Shown here piece after piece: positions 12,432 through 22,569 of a stretch of 64,000 bases of DNA. The first letter of the stretch is position 1. Each line of letters starts with the position of its first letter. The notes beneath the pieces are model-generated. The model had not been told where the DNA came from. It saw only the letters and a list, made by a program, of their open reading frames with translations, and made no database searches. Source of the DNA: Drosophila miranda (taxonomy: Eukaryota > Arthropoda > Insecta > Diptera > Drosophilidae); NCBI RefSeq assembly GCF_003369915.1, contig NC_046677.1:23640913-23704912 (forward strand), in the 5' to 3' direction. The translations under genes were made by a program, and so were the position numbers.

Positions 12432-14097
12432 ATGATAAAGTTTGTCAGGCAGAAAAATCGCGAGAATCCATTAAAGGCATCGAAAAATTTTCTTCGTAAA
12501 AAGGTTCGATATGGGAAATACCCTTATTAACATAATATTGAACATTTCATTTATCGGAACATTTCTCGCCCCGCAGCGTGAATCGAATGACTCTGGCACC
12601 GAATCGGATGGTGAGCTCCTCGATGTGGAAAAACAACGTCACTTAGACGTGGATATGGAAACAAGTAAGTGCGACAGAGCAAACCAGTTTGTGGAAACCA
12701 AATTTCGAAATTCAATTTTGAATTTCGTGAAAACCGGTTACGCACAGAAACACATTTTTGTCATTCGGATTTGATTTTTCACGGTGTTCCACATTGATAT
12801 TACTGAAATAAACAATTAACTACGAAAAACAAAACCGATTAAAAGCATCCTTGCCACAAGACTTGATTTTTTTAAGTTTTTCAACACTTTCAGTGTTGGT
12901 TAACAAGAATGTTAGACACAACACTGGTTAGCGATTGCCATAGATAAAAAAAAATAATTCCTTGTAATTCTTTTTAGCTGTCGCTGGCCAAAAACCAATT
13001 GCTCCTGCAATGATGTGTCACCAGCAGACATCGTCATCTTGCGCCCATCTCATGTACGATCAGCACAGCTCCGAGGAGGAATTGGAGGTGATCAATGGGC
13101 CCTCGTCGGTGGCAGGACATGGCCATGGCACCACGACCGCGACGGGCGCTTCGTGTGCCTCGCGACTCTCTAATCGTGGCTGCACCTCCTCGCTGGACAC
13201 GGAGGCACCCTACGAGGAACGGGCCACCACATCCAACTCGAAGCGTTCAAGCTCCACGCTGATGGTGGAGAACCGGAAACGGTCCCTGGCCCACAGCTCC
13301 GACGATGAGGTGAGTATTTGGCAGATAATTGCAAGGATTCCGTGTCTGATCTGTGAATCTTGTATGCTTTGCAGTTACGCAATTCGCTGGAGCCGATATT
13401 GACGCCCGTGAATTTTCGCACATCGCCGCCATTGGAGGCGTTCAAGCCAAATCGTAGCCATATGACGTTCCGCTCCACAACGCCACTGATATTATCGGAG
13501 GCCAGATGTGGCATCGAAAATATTAAATTATGTGATAATAGTGTAAACGAGGAGAATGGCGACAACAGCGGCGGCGGCGGCGGCAATGGCGGCAACCACA
13601 GTAAATGCCCCAAGCTGGGCGGAGCCGTGCTGGGTGGCGGCAACGAGAACGAGCCGAGTGTGATCAAGGCGTGCAGCAGCTCCCTGAAGATGAGCAACAG
13701 CAGCCACCACATCTATCAGCCGCAGCCCAAGTACAGTTTCCACTACAATAGCTCGCGCAGCAGTCCGGCCAGCACCACCGGCCTGGACATGGAGGTGCGT
13801 TCGGTTAGTCCGCCCGCGAAACTGTTCCACTGCGCCATCTCGCCCAGGCGTCGTCCTAGTAATAATTCGGGTGGTGGCGGTTCGGCCGCAGCGGCAGGCA
13901 CAGCAGCCCCCGCCACATCCTCATCGACAGGAGGAGGAGGAGGAGCAGTAGCAGGAGGAGGCACCACATCATCCACAGCAGCAACAACGACACACAATGC
14001 TGCCAATGCCGCAAGCGCCGCCGCTGCCACCCAGAGACTGCAGCGACCGCATCGGCCGTGTTTAGATTTTGATAAGATGCAGCAGGTGAGCCTCTAA
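12432..14097 (+). CDS. Conserved low-complexity, probably nuclear protein (resembles D. melanogaster CG9967 by position)
   Basis: Coding exons 12432-12503, 12577-12664, 12978-13309 and 13375-14097 join in frame (phases 0, 1, 0) to about 404 residues. All introns have GT-AG ends; three are 65-313 bp. An alternative ATG at 12511 reads in frame through the first small intron, so the N-terminus is uncertain. I see no known domain. There is an acidic/serine stretch (RESNDSGTESDGELLD), a KRSSSTLMVENRKRSL basic segment, a well-formed non-repetitive core (LEPILTPVNFRTSPPLEAF), then Gly, Ala and Thr runs, and a C-terminal HRPCLDFDKMQQ motif that looks conserved. The final CAG is followed by GTGAGC, a good splice donor, and the stop lies three codons later, so a further exon is possible. 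The CG9967 name rests on remembered gene order, not on sequence. Confidence 0.7.
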
Positions 14098-16920
14098 TGC
14101 AGAGCGTGCTAACAGCGAAGGAAGGGATCGAATGGGAAGGGAAAGGCAAATGGCAAATCAAAGACTTTTTATACGAAACAACAACCGCAACCACAACCAC
14201 AGCTACAACCACAGCTACAACCACAGCTACATCTACATCTACATCTACAACAACAAGAACTCAAGAAATCAAGAACTCAAACTGCAAATAGAGACAGCAA
14301 GTGTACCTAACGGTTGAGCGCGGGCCAGCTGATGCTTGGCAGCACTGGCCGCACGATTAGGGGCGCCCTCTGATGCTTGGCAGCACTGGCCGCGCCCTCT
14401 GCACGATCAGGCGTCGGGTCTTCATGCAACCAAAAAATAGGACGGCAACAGCAACAACAAGGATAAAAAAATATCATAAAATCAAATTATATAAAGCTAA
14501 AGGTAATTCAAATTTTAAATGCAAACAAACCTAAAATTTACAATAGATGCAGCTATTTTTTCACAATTTTAAACTGAACAAGAAACAAAAATCGTATGAG
14601 AAAGCAAAGTAAATGCAGAACAAGATCTGGCAGCAGAGCAAAGATGGTGAGACGGCAGTCGGTGGGGGGCTGTGTAAAGAATGATTTAAGATTTAGATGT
14701 AGCAACTACAAAAATGGAAAGAAATGGAGAAAATTTGAGTAAATCTGTAAAAGAAAAAGAAACAAAACCAAAATCTGTAAACTGTAAATATTGTATTTGT
14801 GTGGGAGAACAAAAAAAAAAACTTTTGAAGAAATTGGCAAGCCATGAAAAGAGAAAAAGAGTTAAACATTTTATGAACTGTGGAAAGAAGAAAGTATTTT
14901 AATTTTTTTAAAACCAAGAAAATATGTGGTGATGTAGACAGAAGACTCAAACTTATAAAACAAAAGAAAAGAAAACGAAAACGAAAAGAAAAGAAAAAAA
15001 GAGCAAAATTATATTTCTATAAATTGAGAAAGGAACTGTGAACGGTTAGAGGGAGCAGAGAATGTGAGGAGGAGACAGACAGTATGGGGGTGGGGAAATA
15101 GCGTAGCAAACACTTGGGACGCAGCAAAATAGTAACAGTAACAGCAACAATGTGAAGCAACAATAGCAACTAAAAAAAACAAAACCCAAATACAGAAAAA
15201 AAAAACATAATAAAAAATTAAATAAAAATAATAAAGAACAAAGAATCTTTTGTATGATGTTGTATGATGAAAACCGAATGCCGATACAAACTGTCCAACC
15301 AAGACGGTTGTAAAAACAGTTAAATATGTGTTTAATGTACAACATAAAATAGCAAGCTATTTTATAAAACAATATTCTAATTATCCGCAATGTAAGAAAA
15401 CCGAGAAAAAACCAAGAAAAACAGAATACAAAAACCAAAAAGCTGCCATCAAACCATCATGCATACGATTAAAGCTCTTCAGTTTTACCAATATGATTGA
15501 TGATTGATGAGGGGAGGACGAAAAGGACGGGAAGGACTTAGTAAACGCAACAACACACAAACAATTGGCAACTGTTTGCATTTTGCAGTAAAGCATAATT
15601 AATATTTTCGTTTGAAGAAACAAAAGCAAAATGCTACAAAATAAGCCCATATTCAATTTAAAGAATACCAATTTAAAACAAAAATGAACTAAACAACCAG
15701 TAAACGTGTGCATCCATAGCAAAGGCAAAAGCAAAAGCAAACGAAAAAGTAAAGCAAAAAAACATAAATTTTTAAGTACCATATATATGTATGTAAAACA
15801 AAAACAAATGAAGAAATATTCAAAGTAATGATAATTTTTAAATCATATTTACGAACAACAGACAACAGGCAGGCAAAATTTCAGTTCATTCCCAAAAAAA
15901 AAGCAAAAAAAAAAAAAACAGTAGTCGCAAATGTTTCGTATGCTAATTTTTCAATAACCATACCATCATACCCTCTAAAAGAAAAACACACACACACACA
16001 CACTAACACTCAGAACACTCAACCTACCAAAACAGCATAATCCACACCACCAAAACACCAAGAATATATATAAAGAAAGATAAATAAAACGAATGAAGAA
16101 TGAAGAATAAAGAACCATCAGGCAAAGTTAGGATCAAGCTGGGAGAGTGCAGGACATACTGATACTAGGAATGGAGTTTTCATAATTTTTAAAATTAATT
16201 ATTAATTAACACAAACAGAAGAATGGAGATTGGAGAATGGAGAACGAGGATGAGAGGAGATGATGAATTATATATTATATTTGTGTAACAAAATGGAGAA
16301 ATGGAAGATATCATGGACTGAGCGTACATTAAAGCAGATGAAGAGAAGAGAAGCATGTGAAGCAACCAATACTAGGATTTTAGTTTATAAGTTCTTAAGA
16401 GTTCTTACAAAAAAAATAATGTGAAATGTGAAAATAACGAACGTCGCGACGTCTAACAAATATGTATGGAAAAGCACACAGACACAAATCTATGGAAATG
16501 TATGGCTGCTGGAGCGTTTATGTTGAATATTTTTGAGAAACAAAACAAAAAACTGAATGAGATGATAAATAAAACGAGAGAGAAGAAATACAAATTATGT
16601 TCTAAACAAACAAAAAGAATACAAAGATTTCATTGAGTTTGGGCTGACGATGACAGGCGCCCCCAAACACTTGTGTTGTACATAGTTACATTAATATTAA
16701 CGATATATATTTAATATATATACATATATACAAACATATGTATGTGTATGTATCTTACTCATTAACATCTAAGTCGATGAACGGTACAAGTGCAAAAAAA
16801 AGAGAAAGAAGAAAATATTCAAAAGAGAAAACAGTGAAATATTTGAAGGAAACAAAAACAGAAAAATGAAATGAAGAGGACAAGAGAAAAACATGAAAAA
16901 TAATAAAGAAATGCTCTGCA
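14098..16920 (+). other. Long A-rich 3' UTR
   Basis: About 2.8 kb with a marked excess of A over T on the + strand, no ORF, and many AATAAA-type signals; the last one before the convergent gene is at 16902-16907. This strand bias is typical of long Drosophila 3' UTRs, and it argues that the stretch is transcribed on the + strand. Simple tracts include (CA)n near 15986-16003. Confidence 0.55.
14330..14393. repeat. 23-bp direct repeat
   Basis: TGATGCTTGGCAGCACTGGC plus CGC occurs at 14330-14352 and again at 14371-14393, 41 bp apart. Parts of the spacer (CGCCCTCT, GCACGAT) recur too. It looks like a small tandem duplication in the 3' UTR. Confidence 0.75.
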
Positions 16921-16924
16921 ATAG

Positions 16925-17239
16925 AAATTTCGAGTGGCTTTTTATTCAACGGCTGTTTGGGGTGGGGGGGTGCCCTGTGGAACGCGTTGTGGAATGTAAA
17001 AGACATGGCCCTTTGTTCACGTCTGTACTTGATATTTACACATTGGCTGTATGGTACAAAAATCTTAGGATTTATAGTTTACGAGTACACAAGAGTGTGG
17101 AACACATAGATGGCACTTCTGCCCATTGGATGTACGCGTGACCAGGTATTCCGATGGCTCACGGGCACCAAGGATGCTTCATCTATGTGCTCTCCAATCT
17201 TTGCTAATACTATATTGAAGAAACCTTGGCACAGCACGG
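16925..17239 (-). other. 3' UTR of the zinc-finger gene
   Basis: A minus-strand AATAAA (TTTATT on +) lies at 16941-16946, about 295 bp past the stop. It sits close to the last poly(A) signal of the convergent + strand gene (16902-16907), so the two transcripts probably meet or overlap here. Confidence 0.6.
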
Positions 17240-19746
17240 CTATAGGCCGAGAATTTCCTGCTCAGATTCGTCGCACAGGGCGTCAGACTTTTGTTTATGG
17301 GTGGCAACCACCGCCGCCGCCGTTGCCACCACCTCCTCCTCATCTTTGATTTGCTTCAGCTTTTTTTTCTCCACCTTTGCGGCCGGAGGTTGGCTCTTTC
17401 TGGCCGGATCGTGTATACGCGAGTGCCGCTTGAGATCCCCCGAAACGCGAAACTTCTTCTGGCATACGCTGCACTCGTGCGGTCTCTCTCCCGTGTGCAC
17501 CTTGACGTGGCTCAGAAGGTACGAGCTGGCCCGAAACGTTTTGTCGCAGTACTGGCAGGCGTAGTTCCGCTCGCTGGTGTGGATCCGTCGATGCAGGACC
17601 AGAGAGTACCGTCGGGAAAAGCTCTTGCCGCAGAACTCGCACATGTGCGCCTTGATGTCGCTGTGTCTGGATATGATGTGGTACTTGAGATCACCCCACT
17701 GTCGGAACTTGGAGTCGCATTTCTCGCACTCGAAGGGCTTTATCCCAGAGTCTGTTGAAGGAATAAAAGATGGGATGAGTTGGTTTTTAGACGGGGATCT
17801 GTGGGGATTATCCTACGCGTTTTCTCGTGGGCCGTCAGCGCACTCTGGTTGTAGAAGGATCTTTCACAGCTTCTGCACTTGTGCGAGCGCTCCTGGTTGT
17901 GTGTATATTGATGGTATTTGAGGGCATTGTACGAATTGAAGTCCCTGTTGCACTTGTCGCAAAAGTGCTTCCTCCTCGATTTGCTCGGCGAGTCCTCGCT
18001 CGGACTCGTGGCTGTGCTTTCCATGGCATAGCTATCGGTATTATCTTCATCCTCGCCGTCGCCATCGCCATCGCCATCGCCATCGCCGTCGCCGTCTACG
18101 TCGCCATTGTCGAATGGTGAAGGTGGTGCGCTGTCGTCGGGCATTTCCACGGCCTCCAGCTTGAAGCCGGCTTCGTTAAGGACTAGCGGCGAGCCGGTCG
18201 AGCCGGGCGGCGGGGCAGCAGGCGGTGCCGGAGAGGTACAGCACATTGGTGGCGCCACCAGCAAGGGCTGTTCAATCCCTTCGATGGGTTTTTCCAGCGC
18301 CTTCTCCATTTTGATTTCATTTGATTCCTCTCGTTTGCTGGCACTGAGGAAATCCAAATCCATCTGCTCCGCCCCATTGGGATTCTCTTTGAGCAGCGGC
18401 GTCGCCGCTTGCTCCGTGGTCGCTGGCGGCGGCTCTCCCGGCAGCAGCAGCCCCGGAAATGTGATGTCACTGAAGTTGTTGTTAAACCAGGGCGCTCGGA
18501 TCGTGGCTGTGGTTAGCTCCAGTTCCACCAGCTCATCGCAAGTGTCCTCGATGGACACCTTATCCACTACGTTCCGTATTCCCTCTAGCATGTCCTCCGT
18601 GTCACTGAACTCCACATCATCCACGACGGGGACCACGACGTTGACGTTGGGCGAGCTGCTGGTGGCTCCCACGGTATTCAGTTTGTCTGTGGCTTCGCCA
18701 TGCATGACCATATTGACGCCAACATCATTTACATTTACAGGCACTCCCACACCCACACCCACATCGTGATCCACATGGCTGATGGGGTGAAAGTTCTCAA
18801 AGTTCAGCTGAACATCGTGAAAGACCTGATCCAGTTTGGCCTGTTCCTGTTGAAGCTGTGGAGAAATAGAGGATTAGCAGGCGAATGACAGATATAGAAG
18901 GACAGATACTCGCCTTATCCTGTGTGGAGAGACCGCACATGTCCAACGGCTCCTTCTGCTGTTCTTGCTGCTGCTGCTGCTGCTGTTGTTGGATCGGCAC
19001 TTCCAATCGCTGTTCCATGGCCATTGGTGGCTCATAATGCTGCTTGAGATGGGCAAAAAAATCCAACTGTGTGTGCACTGCATAGCCGCAGATCTCACAG
19101 CTGTAGAGCGAAGCCGCTCCTGGTGGGACATGCTGAATGACATGCTTGTGCTGCTGGTGGTGCGGCTGGTGCTGCTGCTCCATCTCGGCATCGATGTTGC
19201 CCTTGAGCTTCCTCGAGATGCGCTTCTTGTGGGGCAGCACCTTGCGGGCATTGGTCGTTAGAGCATTATGGACATACAGAAGATCGTCATCGTCGACAGC
19301 GTGCAGACACGCCGAGACATCGATGGGTACGGTCGGTTCTATGGCCAGGGCTGGGAATGCTGGCTGCTGCACTTGCTGCGACACCACCGGCCCCACACCG
19401 CTGTCCGCGGCGGAGGATTCGTTCACATGCTTGTTCACCAACTGGAAGATTGTGTTGTGGAAATTCAGCTCCTTCTCCGCATAGCCGCCAGTCCCATCAT
19501 TGGGGGGATTTCCCGTGTTGGTGGTCAGATTGGTGGGTCCCTCGGCCTTGGGGAACACTCCTGTGTGATCGATCAGATCCATAATAAAGTGATTTGGATC
19601 CCGCATTAGCTCCGAGGCCAGCAGCGTCTATTTATAGGATACACAGGAAGACAAAGCGGCTAAATCCACAACGCACATCCCCACATTTCATTCCATTTAC
19701 GTACGTGATCAATGAACTGCTGTGCGTCCACTTCTTTGCGCTCCAT
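17240..19746 (-). CDS. C2H2 zinc-finger transcription factor, 7 fingers, 4 exons (probably CG3407-like)
   Basis: Exons on the minus strand: 19746-19705, 19627-18914, 18855-17817, 17751-17240; the introns are 77, 58 and 65 bp. The joined CDS is 2307 nt, 768 residues, starting MERKEVDAQQFIDH with a good CAAAATGG context. One finger (CEICGYAVHTQLDFFAHLKQH) is in exon 2. Two are in exon 3 (CDKCNRDF..., CRSCERSF...); the second is completed across the intron to give HEKTHSGIKPF. Four are in exon 4 (CEKC, CEFC, CQYC, CSVC) with TGERP/TSERN-type linkers. Between exons 2 and 3 lies a long acidic region with a DGDGDG repeat (about 18060-18110). Intron 2 uses a GC donor (AAG|GCGAGT). Fingers at the C-terminus imply sequence-specific DNA binding; the target is unknown. 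The CG3407 label is from remembered map position only. Confidence 0.85.
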
Positions 19747-20184
19747 TTTGCTTGTTTCACACGCCAATTCATTAAATTCGAAATGTATAAAGTTTACCCC
19801 AAAAATGTATTGTATTTACTGATCAGTGTTGTCCAATGCCGAAAAACAGCTGCTATCCATTTCCACAACCCGCTACCGGCGTCGCTGAGCTTGGTGCTGG
19901 TTAATGCTGCGAGTTAGCTAATTCCACAACCAGCAGATGGGCGCGCAAATTCAAAAACGAAAGCAAGCGTCCACTTCTTTGCGCTCCATTTTGCTTGTTT
20001 CACACACCAATTCATTAAATTCGAAATGTATAAATTTTGCCCCAAAAATGTCTTGTATTTAGTGATCAGTGTTGTCGAATGCTGAAAAACTGCTGCTATC
20101 CATTTCCACAACCCGGCTACCGGCGTCGCTGATAGCCAATTCCACAACCAGCAAATGGGCGCGCAAATTCAAAAACGAAAGCAA
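19724..20184 (-). repeat. Tandem duplication of the 5' end of the zinc-finger gene
   Basis: Copy A is 19724-19966 and copy B is 19967-20184, head to tail with no spacer. They match almost base for base except for scattered substitutions and a gap of about 25 bp in B (A has CTTGGTGCTGGTTAATGCTG there). Each copy carries the start ATG and the first codons MERKEVDA on the minus strand. In A these continue into the real exon 1; in B they run into CFRF and a stop because the breakpoint lies inside exon 1. The upstream part must include the promoter or 5' UTR, so this gene has a duplicated leader. The few differences imply a recent event. Confidence 0.9.
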
Positions 20185-20214
20185 GCAAGAATGTACTATA
20201 AAAATGAATTTATC

Positions 20215-20472
20215 AAAAATTCTATTTAATCGGCCTTTATTAAAGTCCTTTTATTAAGCTGCCAAAATGCTCTGACCTATATCAAATAAGTATAAGATCA
20301 CATAATGGTATAGGATTGGATAATATAAGTGCAAGATGATCACAATTGGTTCTTTGGTTCAACCCAATTAAGGCTAGATCAGGTACACACATGGATGATT
20401 AGATTCTGGTATTTCTGTGCAGATAGTTATGTTAGTATTGTTCTTCAGTTGTTTTCTATTCAGTAAGTAACC
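20215..20472 (-). other. 3' UTR of the R2D2-like gene
   Basis: Minus-strand AATAAA signals lie at 20250-20255 and 20236-20241. The transcript would end just short of duplicated copy B of the zinc-finger leader (20184). No ORF is present. Confidence 0.5.
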
Positions 20473-21732
20473 CTAATCAAGCATTTCCACCATATACTCA
20501 ATGAAGTGGCTATATATATCGGTCTCAAAGTCAATCCATATGCCATTGTAGCTGCAGTCGAGTTCGAGTTTGATCATTGTCCTACCGGAAATCGAATTCA
20601 CTTCGCTGAAAATATGAGGCAGCTTTAAAGCGTTCAGAAGACTGATTGCCTTCTCCTTCTCAGTCTTAAAGTCATTGGAATTGATCACTTTAAAGCACTC
20701 CTTCTTGAGGTCTTTGGGCAAGTTCCAGAAGTAGTCGTTATAATGGCATATTTGGACGGGGTTAGTTTCTGGGTCGTCTTTTTTTATGATATTACAATAG
20801 GTCTGGAATATGCGACGTTTTTCCATGTCTTCTTCAGTCTTCAAGATGTCCTCCGCAGGGGGCGACTTTTGTACAACGGTGGCCCCTGTTTCGAAGACTG
20901 GGCTCACGGGAATGGCGACCTCTTCTAGCTTGATTGTTTCTATTGCTTCGACATCAGCGTGGAGATCCGCATCTACGTCCTGGGGAACGGTAGGATCCAT
21001 GGCCAGGGCTGGGAAGGCAGGACCCACACTGGGGGACCCCTGAGCCTTGCTTACTGGCACCTCTGGAACCATTGGAATAGGGCATATTTCCAAGGTACTG
21101 GTCTCTGCATCCTCCGTGCTGTCGAGTACGCTGCTGACTATCACCTCTTTCGATCTGCTGCTCACTAGCACTACCGGGAGGGTAAGCGTTTCGAAGAAAT
21201 TTGTTTCTGTGAACTCGACGATGGGGACATTCTGCCAGATTCTGTCCCCCATTCGCACCTCAGTGGTTGCCTGTACTGACAAACTGCTCTGTTCCACAGA
21301 TCCTTGCCAAATATTACCGATGGATTTGCCCACCAGGACGAGCAGCTCCCGCAGATTCCTTAATTTCTTCGTTTTGAGCGAACGCATCTCCCAGAAGATA
21401 TCCCCCTCGCGGATATATGGATTGAAATCCTTTTCCTGTAGCAGCACTCGGACGACAGGCAGCAATAGTATATGTGTCCAAACATTCCTGGCCGCCACAT
21501 GGGCCGCAGACTGTTTCGAACGGGCTGTCGAAAAGGGATTTTGTTAAACTTTTGTAAACCGCGCGATTACCGTGGCGAGAGCTCTACCCCTGCCATAGCC
21601 TTGGATATCCTGCAGCTCTACATTGCAGCTAAATTCTCTGTTTGCTTCCGTAACATATCGGTATTTGGGCGGATTCAGCTTCAGCTTTACACAAAACTCC
21701 ACCAAACAGGACACAAGCTCTTGGTCTTTCAT
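20473..21732 (-). CDS. R2D2-like dsRNA-binding protein, divergent paralogue
   Basis: Two exons, 21732-21588 and 21524-20473, with a 63-bp intron (GG|GTAGAG ... CGACAG|CC), give 398 residues. Residues 5-70 form a dsRBD: EFC...NPPKY, CNVELQDIQGYGR, then RSKQSAAHVAARN. This agrees closely with the first dsRBD of R2D2, including the LLP that follows it. Residues about 278-398 match the R2D2 C-terminal domain, with motifs such as HYNDYFWNLPKDLKKE and ETDIYSHFIEYMVEML. R2D2 pairs with Dicer-2 to load siRNA into Ago2 in the cytoplasm. Odd points: the second dsRBD is barely recognisable (only its start, about residues 100-120, looks related); the second lysine of the first dsRBD's KKxAK motif is replaced by alanine; the protein is longer than the 311-residue R2D2; and residues about 217-238 match the neighbouring zinc-finger protein. 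The comparison is from memory. I infer a lineage-specific paralogue rather than r2d2 itself. Confidence 0.75.
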
Positions 21733-21755
21733 TTTGCAACTAAATTATTATTTTT

Positions 21756-22442
21756 TCCTTTTTTGACAGTCGGCGAATGAGTGACGTTTGAGTAGCTTGA
21801 AGGATAGCACCCAGCCCACCATGTGGTTGACGCAGTCCGATTTGGTTTTCGGAATGTTGGCAAGAAATAGCTCAGACTGTGCTTGGAACAGAACTTCTAA
21901 GTGAGCACAGCTGATGTTTGTTAAAACGAAAGTGCTTTGTACCGCTTTGTTCTTTATATCCAGGGGAAAGCATGATCTTTCTCCAAAATCCTTTTGAAAG
22001 TTTGTTTGTCCATCCGAAATGGCTTCACCATTCTGGAATCTTAGCCATCACAGTGCCTCAGACATGTTAAACACTCAAGTGTTGCATCTAAGGTGTTTGG
22101 ATCTTCTTTGATCTCGTGATTTCTGCCTTCGTTTTGCTTCAACGAAAGCCAGAGCCTGTCTGTAACATATTTGTGGTTTCTAGGGTTTCTAAAAGGAAAG
22201 TTAGGGCTTTCTTGATCAATGGGGACCTGTCCATTCTGTGGATGGAGCTGGAGTACACTGTGCCGTCTGATCGTCGGGGCCGCTGGTATTTTGGGGCATT
22301 CCAGAAGCTCTACAACACCCTTGGGGAGCTCGACTGGCCCTCTTGCTTTTATTTCGCACAGTTTCTGGATAAAGCATGGTCGCTTGGTTCCAGTCACGAA
22401 ATAGAAGGTTCTCTTGAAAAATTTGAGTTCTTGCAACATCAA
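21756..22442 (-). pseudogene. Broken coding-like stretch, unidentified
   Basis: On the minus strand one frame is open from 22442 to a TAA at about 22041 and continues past it for about 29 codons (VKPFRMDKQTFKRILEKDH). A one-base shift then leads into another open stretch (NKAVQSTFVLTNISCAHLEV ... GWVLSFKLLKRH) that ends at a TAA 20-25 bp before the R2D2-like ATG. The translated text has normal-looking composition but matches no family I recognise. One stop and one frameshift over about 225 codons suggest a decayed gene. A 150-codon ORF on the + strand (22116-22568) covers part of the same DNA, so strand choice is uncertain. Confidence 0.3.
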
Positions 22443-22569
22443 AGCACAGCTCTCCGGTTCTCCTTAAAAAACTCCCACTCCGGGAGAGTGGTGCCTGTCA
22501 AGGTGGTGCCTCCTGATCGAATCCGATGTTATTGTTATGATTCGATGGAATTCGAGTGGTGTGCGTAAT

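Noticed and set aside
18107..18769. 220-codon + strand Ser/Thr-rich ORF
   Set aside because: It lies opposite the acidic exon 3 of the zinc-finger gene and has no independent features.
20473..21732. Reading the R2D2-like gene as a processed retrocopy
   Set aside because: It keeps a 63-bp intron inside the dsRBD and shows no poly(A) tail.
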